A stretch of DNA of 64,000 nucleotides. It comes from Streptomyces lasiicapitis. Lineage in GTDB: Bacteria > Actinomycetota > Actinomycetes > Streptomycetales > Streptomycetaceae. Position 1 is the first letter of the stretch; every line of letters starts with the position of its first letter. Under the pieces are notes generated by a model. It saw nothing but the letters and a program-made list of their open reading frames with translations, was not told where the DNA came from and did not search any database. Location of the stretch: NCBI RefSeq assembly GCF_014646335.1, contig NZ_BMNG01000001.1, positions 680,219 through 744,218 of the forward strand, given 5' to 3'. The translations under genes and the position numbers were made by a program. Shown here in pieces: positions 36,758 to 45,250 of the stretch.

Positions 36758-37183
36758 ATGTCAGACAATCAGCCGTCCTCCGGCGCCCCCGGCACCGACC
36801 TGCTCGGCATCGACAACGCGCTGTTCCCGGTCGGCGACCTGGACGAGGCCGTCGGCTTCTACGAGCGCGCCGGGTTCCCGATCGCGTACCGCCTCGACGA
36901 GGCCGGGCTCGCCATCCTGAAGGCGGGCACCGAGACCCCCGGCGTACTGCTGCGCGTCGAGGACGGCATCGGGCGCCGGCCGCCGTCGTGGCCCGCCTCG
37001 CGCCTCTGGCTCGAAGTGGGGGACGCCCGCGCCAAGGCCCGCGCCCTCGGGGAGGCCGGCATCCCCGCCCTCACGGAGCCGTTCTCCACGGCGACGGGCT
37101 GGACGGTCGAGATCACCGACCCGTGGGGGAACGTCGTCGGCTTCACGGACTACTCCAAGAGGCCGGAGCTGGCCCGGAGTTAG
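36758..37183 (+). CDS. VOC-superfamily (glyoxalase/dioxygenase-like) protein
   Basis: A 141-residue protein of the vicinal-oxygen-chelate fold. It has two beta-alpha-beta-beta-beta modules, NALFPVGDLDEAVGFYERAG and SRLWLEVGDARAKARALGEA, ending with ITDPWGNVVGFTDYS, typical of the family. No ribosome site is visible and a TATTCT box at 36746-36751 ends six bases before the ATG, so the message may be leaderless. Its 3' end overlaps the convergent MarR gene by about 40 bases. Substrate unknown. Confidence 0.85.
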   Translation: MSDNQPSSGAPGTDLLGIDNALFPVGDLDEAVGFYERAGFPIAYRLDEAGLAILKAGTETPGVLLRVEDGIGRRPPSWPASRLWLEVGDARAKARALGEAGIPALTEPFSTATGWTVEITDPWGNVVGFTDYSKRPELARS

Positions 37184-37739
37184 TCACGCCCGCCCCGCCC
37201 GCGTCCCCGCCCTCCGCCACCACCATGATCCGGCGCAGCAGGTCCGACAGCTGCGCCCGCTCCTCCCCCGACAGCACCCCGAGCAGCCGGTACTCCTCGT
37301 GGCCCAGTACGTCCATCGCGCCCAGCCACACCGCCCTGCCCTCCTCGGTCAGCTCCACGTCCACGCGGCGGCGGTCCGTCTTGGACGGGGTGCGGCGCAG
37401 CAGGCCGCGCCGCTCCAGGCCGTCGAGCCGTCCGGTGACCGAGGCCGGGGCGAGGTCGAGGTCGGCGGCCAGTTCGGACGGGGTGGCCCGGCCGCCGCGG
37501 CCCGACAACTTGTGCAGGGTGTCGAACTCGTGGCGCTCCAGGTCGAAGTCCACCAGGGACTGCTCGCGCACCCGGCGCAGATGGACGGTGAGCCTCTTGA
37601 CCCGCGTGACGGCGCCCTCGATGTCAGGGTCCAGGCCGGGCAGCACGGGCAGCCACTGGGCGACGTGCCCGTCGGTCCAGTCCCGGGGCTCGTCGTGGGC
37701 GCGGGACACTCCGGGCGACTTCGTCTCATCGGGCGTCAT
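37143..37739 (-). CDS. MarR-family transcriptional regulator
   Basis: A 198-residue winged-helix repressor with ATPSELAADLDLAPASVTGR as recognition region and RTPSKTDRRRVDVELTEEGR as wing. MarR proteins usually repress a neighbouring efflux gene and release DNA on binding an aromatic ligand. It is divergent from an MFS transporter and separated by a nested palindrome, so self-control plus control of the pump is expected. The ATG at 37739 lies six bases after a TAATCT box on the minus strand, suggesting a leaderless transcript. Confidence 0.92.
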   Translation of the reverse strand: MTPDETKSPGVSRAHDEPRDWTDGHVAQWLPVLPGLDPDIEGAVTRVKRLTVHLRRVREQSLVDFDLERHEFDTLHKLSGRGGRATPSELAADLDLAPASVTGRLDGLERRGLLRRTPSKTDRRRVDVELTEEGRAVWLGAMDVLGHEEYRLLGVLSGEERAQLSDLLRRIMVVAEGGDAGGAGVTNSGPAPASWSSP

Positions 37740-37752
37740 GCCCACAGATTAC

Positions 37753-37794
37753 TTCGGCTTCAGATAATTCGTTGACGAATAATTCGACGCCGAA
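37753..37794. promoter_or_regulatory. Nested palindromic operator (MarR site) between marR and MFS gene
   Basis: The perfect palindrome ATTCGTTGACGAAT (37767-37780) is flanked symmetrically by TTCGGC (37753-37758) and GCCGAA (37789-37794), all sharing one centre at 37773.5. It overlaps the -35 box of the MFS promoter, so binding would block RNA polymerase. Confidence 0.8.
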
Positions 37795-37801
37795 ATACAG
37801 T
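37772..37801 (+). promoter_or_regulatory. Promoter of MFS gene (leaderless)
   Basis: TTGACG (37772-37777) and TACAGT (37796-37801) are 18 bases apart. Transcription would begin at or beside the ATG at 37809, and no ribosome site exists, so the mRNA is probably leaderless. Confidence 0.65.
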
Positions 37802-37808
37802 CCGCGTC

Positions 37809-39212
37809 ATGCCGCACACAGAGCCGCGCCCACCCGGCCCTTCCCGCCTGCTCCGCCACAACCACCCCTTCCGCCTCTTCTTCATCGGCCGCTCCCTCTC
37901 CCTCATCGGCGACGCCGTCATCCCCGCGGCCCTCGCCCTGGCCGTCCTGCGGGTCACCGGCTCCGCGTCCGCGCTGGCACTCGTGCTCGGCTGCGCGATG
38001 GGCACGCGACTGTTGCTGCTGCCGCTCGGCGGCGTGCTCGGCGACCGCTTCGACGCGCGGAAGATCGCGCTCACCACCGACCTGGTGCGCTGCGCCACCC
38101 AGCTCTTCGTGGGCGTCCAACTCCTCTCCGGCAGCCCCGAGTTGTGGCACATGGCCGCCGCGGAGGCGGTGAGCGGCGCCGCCACGGCGTTCGCCCTGCC
38201 CACGTTGCCGACGCTGGTCACCGCCATGGTGGACGGCAAGGACCGGCACGCGGCCAACACCGCGCTCGGCGTGGTCAAGAGCGGCACACGGGTCGGCGGG
38301 CCCGCGCTGGCCGGGGCGCTGGTCCTGGTGGCGGGGCCGGGCTCGGCGTTCCTGCTCCAGGGGCTGTGCTTCGCGGCGAGCGCGTGCCTGCTGTCGGCGG
38401 TACGGGTGCGGATGCGGCGGACGGCCCCCGGCCAGGAGACAGCTCCGGGCCAGGGCGACCAGGGCGGCCAGGACCGGCGCTCCCTGCGCAAGGACCTCGT
38501 GGAGGGCTGGCACGAGGTCCGCTCCCGCGACTGGTACTGGACCAGCCTGGTGGCACACGCCGCCTGGAACGGCGCGGCGGCCGTCCTGACGACCCTCGGA
38601 CCGGTCCTGGCGGTAAGGGAGTTGGGCGGCGAGGGCGTGTGGGTGGCGATGCTGCAGACCGGCGCCGTCGGCCTGCTGCTCGGCTCCCTGCTCGCGGGCC
38701 GCGCCCACCCGCGCCGCCCGATCCTGATGGCCAACCTGGGCCTCGCGACGTACGCACTCCCCCTGATCCTGCTGGCCGCCGGCGCCCCCGCCCCTGCCAC
38801 CATCGCCGCGTACGGCGTCGCGCAGGCCGGGCTCGGCTTCCTCTCCCCCGTGTGGGAGACGTCGGTGCAGGCGGCGATACCGTCCGGCGTGCTCGCCCGC
38901 GTCACCTCGTACGACTGGCTGCTCTCGATGGCGGCGATGCCGCTCGGCTACGTCCTCGGCCCGCTGGCGGCCGACGCGTGGGGCCCGTCCGTCCCGCTGT
39001 ACGCGGCGGCCCTGACGGTGGGCGTGGTGTGCGCGGGCACGGCGGCGGTACCGGGCGTACGCGACTTCCGGCAACCGCCCGCGACTCCCACCGGGAGCGC
39101 CGCGTCCGACAAAGCCGACAGCCCGAGCGACGCGAAAGCCGACAGCCCGGCCGAAGCGGACGCCCACACCGGTACCGACACCGCGCCCCTGGAGAGCGCA
39201 CCCCGCCCGTAA
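37809..39212 (+). CDS. MFS transporter (probable drug efflux)
   Basis: A 467-residue major facilitator with about twelve helices. Its N-terminus NHPFRLFFIGRSLSLIGDAV and loop GGVLGDRFDARKIALTTDLV are typical of the enterobactin/macrolide-exporter-like MFS group. The C-terminal 40 residues are a hydrophilic Asp/Ser/Ala tail. Controlled by the divergent MarR protein through the palindrome between them. Substrate unknown. Confidence 0.9.
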   Translation: MPHTEPRPPGPSRLLRHNHPFRLFFIGRSLSLIGDAVIPAALALAVLRVTGSASALALVLGCAMGTRLLLLPLGGVLGDRFDARKIALTTDLVRCATQLFVGVQLLSGSPELWHMAAAEAVSGAATAFALPTLPTLVTAMVDGKDRHAANTALGVVKSGTRVGGPALAGALVLVAGPGSAFLLQGLCFAASACLLSAVRVRMRRTAPGQETAPGQGDQGGQDRRSLRKDLVEGWHEVRSRDWYWTSLVAHAAWNGAAAVLTTLGPVLAVRELGGEGVWVAMLQTGAVGLLLGSLLAGRAHPRRPILMANLGLATYALPLILLAAGAPAPATIAAYGVAQAGLGFLSPVWETSVQAAIPSGVLARVTSYDWLLSMAAMPLGYVLGPLAADAWGPSVPLYAAALTVGVVCAGTAAVPGVRDFRQPPATPTGSAASDKADSPSDAKADSPAEADAHTGTDTAPLESAPRP

Positions 39213-39230
39213 ACCTCACGCCCACCCCCC

Positions 39231-39737
39231 TCACCCCACCCGCACACTGCAAGTAGCCCGCCCGAACGCCCCCGCCGCCGCGTCCCGATGCCGGTGCTTC
39301 CCGCCCACCGCCAGCGCGCAGCGCGCCTCGCCGCCGCCCTCGTCGAGGCGGACGCTCACCACGGGACGCTCCCCGGCCGGTACGAACACCGTCTTGCGCC
39401 ACGGCAGTCGGACGCCCGCCTCGACGGCGGGGCGGCCGCCGCGTCCGCGCTCGTTCCGCGTGAGGTAGGAGATGTCGGCGCTGCCCTTCCCGGTGATCTC
39501 GTAGGTGACGGCGGCGACCGGCGCACGGGCCCGCGCGATGTCCTCCGGGCCGGGCCCGCCGCCGGTGTTCCCACCGTTCCCGTCCCCGAACATTCCCCGG
39601 ACGACGAAGGCCGCGCAGATCACGAGCAGCACGGCGCCGGTGGTCACGACGCGGCGGTCAGGGACCTCTCCCACCAGTTGTGCCTTCTCCTCCTCGGTCA
39701 GTTCGACGACGGTCTCCGACAGGCCGTGATTTCCCAC
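39231..39737 (-). CDS. MmpS-like membrane protein
   Basis: A 168-residue protein with a cytoplasmic N-terminus, one helix (VVTTGAVLLVICAAFVVRGM) and an extracytoplasmic domain with VTYEITGKGSADISYLTRNE and VRLPWRKTVFV. The same pattern occurs in actinobacterial MmpS-type proteins, the periplasmic partners of MMPL transporters. An MMPL gene lies 2 kb away on the same strand. The GTG at 39737 has AGGGGG upstream. Convergent with the MFS gene. Confidence 0.65.
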   Translation of the reverse strand: MGNHGLSETVVELTEEEKAQLVGEVPDRRVVTTGAVLLVICAAFVVRGMFGDGNGGNTGGGPGPEDIARARAPVAAVTYEITGKGSADISYLTRNERGRGGRPAVEAGVRLPWRKTVFVPAGERPVVSVRLDEGGGEARCALAVGGKHRHRDAAAGAFGRATCSVRVG

Positions 39738-40056
39738 CCCGCGAGCCCCCTCCCCTGTCCAGCACATGTCCACGACCGGCATGAATCCGGTGGGCGCGGC
39801 GGTTATACAGCAGTCCGGCGGCCCGTCACCACGCCCGGCGGAAACCGGGCATATCGGGGGCGGACACCGGCCACGCGGGGGCGGTTCACGGACGGACGAT
39901 CAGGACGAAAGGTTGTACTGGCAGGGCGAGTTGGGCGTGTGAGAAGGGACACCGGCGGCGCCCGTGACGGTTGGGATCCTGGTTGCGCTTGTTAAGCGGA
40001 GAGTGCGTTCGGTGCTCTCACACAGGGTGGGGCGGAGCCGAAGGGGCGGGGAGCAC

Positions 40057-40539
40057 ATGGAAAACGTGGCCGGTGAGGGGATCAGAGCGCCGAGAGCGGA
40101 GGAGATGCGGGGGTACGCGCGAAGATTCGTCGCGCGTGTGACGGAGCGCAACCGTGTGCCGGAACGCAACCGACTGCCGCTGGACTTCTCCGTACGGAGC
40201 CTGCGCGTCGTGGACTTCGTGCTCGACGGGCTGCGCAAGAGCGGCCGGGAGCGGGCCGAGGTCGCGGAGACGCTGTCCGGGTTCGGGGCGTACGTCGGGG
40301 AGGTGCTCGTGCGCCGCGCGGGGGCCACCTGGATCGACTTCGACGCCAGCCAGCGGGAGTTCTTCGGGCAGGCCGTCGGCGTACGCATGCCGGACGGGCG
40401 GGTGTGGAGCCCACTGGGGAAGGTCGTGAACCGGTACGAGGTCGGGGCCGCGGAGTCCCTGCAGACCTTCTATCTGACGCTGCCGGGGCGGCACCCGGCC
40501 ACCGCGCCCGGGGAGGAACGCGAACCCGCCCGCCGATAG
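40057..40539 (+). CDS. Conserved hypothetical protein (DUF3806-like)
   Basis: A 160-residue soluble protein. The segment LSGFGAYVGEVLVRRAGATW and the ending VWSPLGKVVNRYEVGAAESL resemble the DUF3806 type (a gate-keeping helix plus a 'GLxxGExxVRxxGxxW' motif). The ATG at 40057 has GGGGAG six bases before it; the longer frame from 39964 adds an Arg-rich leader. It precedes the sigma-factor gene by about 100 bases. Confidence 0.6.
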   Translation: MENVAGEGIRAPRAEEMRGYARRFVARVTERNRVPERNRLPLDFSVRSLRVVDFVLDGLRKSGRERAEVAETLSGFGAYVGEVLVRRAGATWIDFDASQREFFGQAVGVRMPDGRVWSPLGKVVNRYEVGAAESLQTFYLTLPGRHPATAPGEEREPARR

Positions 40540-40636
40540 GGGCCGCGCGGGCGGTAACGCCCGGCGGACGGCGGACAAGTACGGGTACGGGGGCACGGGC
40601 ACGGTGCGCAGTGTCAGCGGGGGTTAAGAGGAGCGC

Positions 40637-41524
40637 GTGGGCGCGGGTGGGGACCGACAGGGCGGGGACGAGGGCCGCGAGGACCACAGACGTGGGCTTC
40701 CGGGCACCGGGGACCGAGGAGGTCAGGGTCCCGAGGGCCGAAAAGGGCCCGATGCCGGGAGCCGGGAAGGTCCGGACGCCGGGGGCCGACAAGGACGGAG
40801 CAGGATCGGTGACGCCGCGCTGACCCGCGCCCTAGCCGACGCCGGACAGGGCGACGAAGCGGCCTTCGCGCTGGTGTACCAGTGGGTGCACCCGGGGCTG
40901 CTCGGCTACGTACGCGGCATCGTCGGGGACGAGTCGGAGGACGTGGCCTCCGAGGCATGGCTGCAGATCGCCCGTGATCTGGAGCGGTTCAGCGGGGACG
41001 GGGCCGACTTCCGCCGCTGGGCCGCCGCCATCGCCCGCAACCGCGCCCGCGACCACATCCGCCGCCGCATGAGCCGCCCCCGGCTGAGCCTCACCGACGG
41101 CGACGCGCTCGACGTGCCGGACGCCCGCGACACCGCCGAGGAGGTCCTGGAGGCGCTCGCCACGGACGACACCGTGGACCTGGTCGCCGCGCTGCCGCCG
41201 GACCAGGGCAAGGCCGTCTTCCTCGGCGTGCTCGTCGGCATGGACAGCCCGTCCGCCGCCCGCGTGCTCGGCAAGCGGCCCGGCGCCGTACGGATGGCCC
41301 TGCACCGCGGACTGCGGCGGCTGCGCGCGCAGTTGAGCGGTACGGCGGAGCGCAGGGAGCGGCGGGAGCACCGGGAGGAAGGTGGTGGGCCCGACCCGGG
41401 CAGGCGGCACTGTCGAAACAGCGGTGGCCGCCCCTGTGGAAGGGCGGCCACCGCTGTGCCGGTCGTCCCGCTCGCCGCCCCGTGGGCTCGGGTGGTCGTC
41501 GGCGCGCGGGCGTCCCGGCCGTGA
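40637..41524 (+). CDS. ECF-type RNA polymerase sigma factor
   Basis: About 295 residues in this frame. A 60-residue Gly/Arg-rich N-terminus precedes sigma region 2 (DEAAFALVYQWVHPGLLGYV, DVASEAWLQIARDLERF) and region 4 (LPPDQGKAVFLGVLVGMDSP, then VLGKRPGAVRMALHRGLRRL). The GTG at 40637 follows GAGGAG closely. The last 50 residues are low complexity and contain a terminator-like hairpin, so the functional protein may really end near residue 240. No anti-sigma gene is adjacent. Confidence 0.85.
   Translation: MGAGGDRQGGDEGREDHRRGLPGTGDRGGQGPEGRKGPDAGSREGPDAGGRQGRSRIGDAALTRALADAGQGDEAAFALVYQWVHPGLLGYVRGIVGDESEDVASEAWLQIARDLERFSGDGADFRRWAAAIARNRARDHIRRRMSRPRLSLTDGDALDVPDARDTAEEVLEALATDDTVDLVAALPPDQGKAVFLGVLVGMDSPSAARVLGKRPGAVRMALHRGLRRLRAQLSGTAERRERREHREEGGGPDPGRRHCRNSGGRPCGRAATAVPVVPLAAPWARVVVGARASRP
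41419..41456 (+). terminator. Strong hairpin inside the 3' end of the sigma-factor frame
   Basis: A perfect 15-base-pair stem (41419-41433 with 41442-41456) with an 8-base loop. It lies 68 bases before the annotated stop and about 110 bases from the convergent MMPL stop, so it could terminate both transcripts. Confidence 0.7.
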
Positions 41525-41566
41525 GACCGGTGGGCGGGTGCAGCTCCGCCCCCGGTGGGGTCCGGG

Positions 41567-44278
41567 TCAGGTCACGGCGCTCACTCCGCCGCCGACCGCT
41601 TCCACCAGTTCCAGGTCGTACGTCAACGGGCCGTCGCCGAGCATGATGTGGCGGGCCCTCGACGCGTACCCGGGGGCGGTCGCCGCGAGCAGGTACACGC
41701 CGGGGGCGGGGGCCGCGAGGATGTACGAGCCGTCGGCCAGCGAGGACACGCGGTCGAGCTGGCGGCCGCCCTTGGACAGGAGCGTGAGGGTCACGCTGTG
41801 GATGGGGTCGCCGTCCGGCGTGACGATGAAGCCGTGCACCACGGAGGCGTGCGGGCCGGGGCCCTCGGGGAGTCCGGCGCCGGAGTCCGCCGACTGTCCG
41901 GGGCGGCGGGGGCCGTACGGGGTCGCAGGGTCGTGCGCGTCGTACGCGGGCAGCGCCTTGGCGGGGTCGCCGGAGGCGTCCCTCGACTCGTACTCGTACG
42001 CGTGCGCCGCCTCGTACGGATTGACCGCGCCGCAGATGCCGGGCGAGGTGGTGCACCCGCCCGCCGAGCCGGGGGGGATCGGCGGGCGGGGGGTTCCCAG
42101 GGCCGCCGCGACGAGGACCTCCAGGTCCTCGGGGGCCGGCGGCTCGGCTTCCTTCGGTTCGACGGCGAGGTGCGGCAGGCGGCGGTCGAGCCAGCCGGGC
42201 AGCCACCAGTTGGCGCGGCCGAGGAGGTGCATGGCGGCCGGGACGAGGGCGGTGCGCAGGATGAAGGCGTCGAGGGCGACGGCCGCGGCCAGGCCGATGC
42301 CCGCCATCGCGCCCTCCAGGTCGCCGCTGAGCACGAACGCGGCGAAGACGCAGATCATGATGAGCGCCGCGCAGTTGATGACGCGGCTGGTCTCCGCGAG
42401 GCCGACGCGGACGGCGCGGGCGTTGTCGCGGGTGTGCACCCACTCCTCGTGCATGCGGCTGACCAGGAACACCTGGTAGTCCATCGACAGGCCGAAGAGC
42501 ATCGACAGCATGATGACCGGCAGGAAGGCCGCGATGGGCCCCTCCTTGCCGAGGCCGAGGATCTCCATGCCCCAGCCCCACTGGAACACCGCGACGAGCA
42601 CCCCGAAGGACGCGGCCGCCGCGATCAGGTTCATCAGGGCCGCCACCAGCGGCACCACGAACGAGCGGAAGGCGACCAGGAGCAGCAGGAAGCCGAGCAC
42701 GATGATGGCGCCGACGAAGTACGGCAGGCGGTCCGATGTGACGGCCGCGAAGTCCTTGAAGACGGCGGTCACCCCGCCCACGTGGGCGTCCGCGCCGGAC
42801 TGCGGCAGGACGTCGCCGCGCAGCCGGTCGATGAGCGCGTCGGTCTCCTGGGACTGGGGCGAGGTGGTGGGCACGACCTCGATGACGGTGGTGTCGGCGG
42901 AGGCCGACGGCGGGGCCGCCGTGACGTGGGCTACGCCCTCGGTGTCGCGGATCCGCTCCACCAGGCCTTCGGTGTCCGTGGGGCCCGGCTTGTCGACGAC
43001 TACCTGGAGGGGTCCGTTGAAGCCGGGGCCGAAGCCGTCGGCGAGCAGGTCATAGGCCTGCCGGGTGGTCGTGGACTCCTGGTGGTTGCCCTGGTCGGTG
43101 GCGCCGAGGCGCAGCGAGAGCAGCGGGATCGCGAGGGCGGCCATGACGGCGACGGCGAGGACGGCGATGATGCGCGGGCGCCGCTCGACGTGCGCGGACC
43201 AGCGCGCCGCGAGGCCGCCCGGCTCCTCCGGCTCGGGCCCGGACTCGGCGAGACGGCGGCGCTGGCGGCGGCTGAGCACGCGCGCGCCGAGGAAGCCGAG
43301 CAGGGCGGGCAGCAGCGTGATCGCGGCGAGGACGCTGAGCACCACCGTCAGGGACGCCGCGATCACCACGCCGTCCAGGAACGGCATGTCCATCACGAGC
43401 ATCCCGGCGAGCGCGACGCACACCGTGCCGCCCGCGAACAGCACCGCGCGCCCGGAGGTGTTGAGGGCCTGCGCCGCCGACTCGCCCGGTTCCAGGCCGC
43501 GCAGGATGCCGCGGCGGTGCCGGGTGACGATGAACAGCGCGTAGTCGATGCCGACACCGAGGCCGATCAACGAGCCGAGCAGCGGCGCCACTTCGGGCAC
43601 GTCCGTGACGTGGCTGAGCAGCATCGTGGCGAGCATGCCGGTGCCGACGGCGAACACCGCGGTGACGATCGGAAGGAGCATCGCGAAGAGCGAGCCGAAG
43701 GCGAGGAACAGCACGACGGCGGCGGCCGCGATGCCGACGGCCTCGGAGATGCCGGTGGGCGGCTCCTGGGTGCGGACGATGGCCTGACCGCCCAACTCGA
43801 CCTGGAGTCCGTCGCGTTCGGCGGCGCGCGCGGTGTCGACGACCCGCTCGACGAGTTCCTTGGGAATCTCGTTGGCCTGTCGTACGAAGGTGACCTGCGC
43901 GTAGGCGATGCGCCCGTCCGCGCTGACCTGGGCGGCGGCGGCCGGACCCGGCGCGTACGGGCTCGCCACGTCGCCGACGCCGTCCAGGGCGGCGATCTCC
44001 TTCAGCGCGGGCTCGATCCGGTCGCGTACGGAACCGTCGCGGACCGAGGAGTCCCCGCCGGTCTTCCACACCACCGTGTCGGTGTCGCCGCTGCGCTCGG
44101 GGAACGCCTTGGTCAACAGGTCGTGGGCGCGGGTGGAGTCGGTGTCGGGCAGGGAGAAGACGTTGGAGTAGGCGGTGCCGGCACTGGAGCCCGCCGCGCC
44201 GAGGCCGAACAGGGCCCCCAGCCACAGCACGAGGACCACAAGACGGTGCCGATGACACCACCGCGCCCATGCCGTCAC
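41567..44278 (-). CDS. MMPL/RND-family transporter with extra C-terminal carboxypeptidase-regulatory-like domain
   Basis: A 903-residue exporter of the MMPL family (lipid or drug export by proton flow). Two six-helix halves each carry the RND signature: GLGVGIDYALFIVTRHRRG and LFGLSMDYQVFLVSRMHEE. After the last helix comes a linker and, at about residues 800-895, a beta-sandwich-like module (VVHGFIVTPDGDPIHSVTLT, then SLADGSYILAAPAPGVYLLA) of the carboxypeptidase-regulatory/CarboxypepD type. That fusion is unusual. An MmpS-like gene is nearby. Confidence 0.93.
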   Translation of the reverse strand: MTAWARWCHRHRLVVLVLWLGALFGLGAAGSSAGTAYSNVFSLPDTDSTRAHDLLTKAFPERSGDTDTVVWKTGGDSSVRDGSVRDRIEPALKEIAALDGVGDVASPYAPGPAAAAQVSADGRIAYAQVTFVRQANEIPKELVERVVDTARAAERDGLQVELGGQAIVRTQEPPTGISEAVGIAAAAVVLFLAFGSLFAMLLPIVTAVFAVGTGMLATMLLSHVTDVPEVAPLLGSLIGLGVGIDYALFIVTRHRRGILRGLEPGESAAQALNTSGRAVLFAGGTVCVALAGMLVMDMPFLDGVVIAASLTVVLSVLAAITLLPALLGFLGARVLSRRQRRRLAESGPEPEEPGGLAARWSAHVERRPRIIAVLAVAVMAALAIPLLSLRLGATDQGNHQESTTTRQAYDLLADGFGPGFNGPLQVVVDKPGPTDTEGLVERIRDTEGVAHVTAAPPSASADTTVIEVVPTTSPQSQETDALIDRLRGDVLPQSGADAHVGGVTAVFKDFAAVTSDRLPYFVGAIIVLGFLLLLVAFRSFVVPLVAALMNLIAAAASFGVLVAVFQWGWGMEILGLGKEGPIAAFLPVIMLSMLFGLSMDYQVFLVSRMHEEWVHTRDNARAVRVGLAETSRVINCAALIMICVFAAFVLSGDLEGAMAGIGLAAAVALDAFILRTALVPAAMHLLGRANWWLPGWLDRRLPHLAVEPKEAEPPAPEDLEVLVAAALGTPRPPIPPGSAGGCTTSPGICGAVNPYEAAHAYEYESRDASGDPAKALPAYDAHDPATPYGPRRPGQSADSGAGLPEGPGPHASVVHGFIVTPDGDPIHSVTLTLLSKGGRQLDRVSSLADGSYILAAPAPGVYLLAATAPGYASRARHIMLGDGPLTYDLELVEAVGGGVSAVT

Positions 44279-44506
44279 GTCGCACGCTCCCTTACCCGCC
44301 GAATGCCGCCGAATACCGCTGGAACCGATTCCCCCGCGGTCCGGACCACGGGAGGTTCCCGGGCCGGGGCCCCGGGCGAGCCCACGGGTTTCCGCGCCCC
44401 AGCATCAGGGATCCGCCGCACCAACGGCGCGTTACGGAAGCGATTCTCAAGGAACTCCAAAGGGCGGACCCGTCCTTCGTACAACGAGCGTGCGGATACT
44501 GGGGTC

Positions 44507-45250
44507 ATGAGCCACGCCGAAGGTCACCGGGGAACACATGTCGCAGCGGCCGGGGGCGCCGACGCGGCGCCGGGCCGGGCGACCGTCCTGGTCGTCGAGG
44601 ACGAGCCGAGCATCGCCGACGTCCTCGCGATCGCCCTGCGCTTCCACCACTTCGAGGTGATGACGGCGGGCACGGTCCGCGAGGCGCTCGCCGCGGCCGA
44701 GCGCACCCGGCCGGACTGCGCGCTGCTCGACGTGATGCTCCCCGACGGCGACGGACGGGCGCTCGGGCGTGAACTGCGGGCGCGGCGGCCCGAGTTGGCC
44801 CTTGTGTTCCTCACCGCGAGGGACGCGCCCGCGGAGGTCGTGGGCGCGCTCGGCTTCGGCGACGACTACATCACCAAGCCGTTCAACATCGACGAGGTCA
44901 TCGCCCGCATCGGCGCGGTCCTCCGCCGGGTCCGCCCCAACGACGTGCTGCCGCAGCGCCCGCCGCTGAGGTACGGCGACCTGGAGCTGGACGAGACGAC
45001 GTACGTGGTGCGGCGCGGTGGCGGTTCGGTGCAGCTCACCCCGACCGAGTACGCGCTGCTGCGCTTCCTGGTCAGGAACGGCGGCCAGGTAGTACCCAAG
45101 GAACAGCTCCTCCGCCATGTGTGGAACATCGAGCACTCGGCGGAGTCGACGGTCGTGGAGACGTACGTCAGCTATCTGCGGCGCAAACTCGACCAGGTGG
45201 GGCCGCCGTTGATCACGACGCGGCGCGGCGTCGGGTACGGGCTGGCATGA
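44507..45250 (+). CDS. OmpR/PhoB-family response regulator
   Basis: A 247-residue regulator with a receiver domain (VLVVEDEPSIADVLAIALRF; phosphorylated Asp75 in LLDVMLPDGDG; Lys in ITKPFN) and a winged-helix DNA-binding domain (LTPTEYALLRFLVRNGGQVV, TVVETYVSYLRRKLD). The ATG overlaps nothing upstream; about 230 bases separate it from the divergent MMPL gene, a candidate target. Its stop overlaps the kinase start (ATGA). Confidence 0.95.
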   Translation: MSHAEGHRGTHVAAAGGADAAPGRATVLVVEDEPSIADVLAIALRFHHFEVMTAGTVREALAAAERTRPDCALLDVMLPDGDGRALGRELRARRPELALVFLTARDAPAEVVGALGFGDDYITKPFNIDEVIARIGAVLRRVRPNDVLPQRPPLRYGDLELDETTYVVRRGGGSVQLTPTEYALLRFLVRNGGQVVPKEQLLRHVWNIEHSAESTVVETYVSYLRRKLDQVGPPLITTRRGVGYGLA

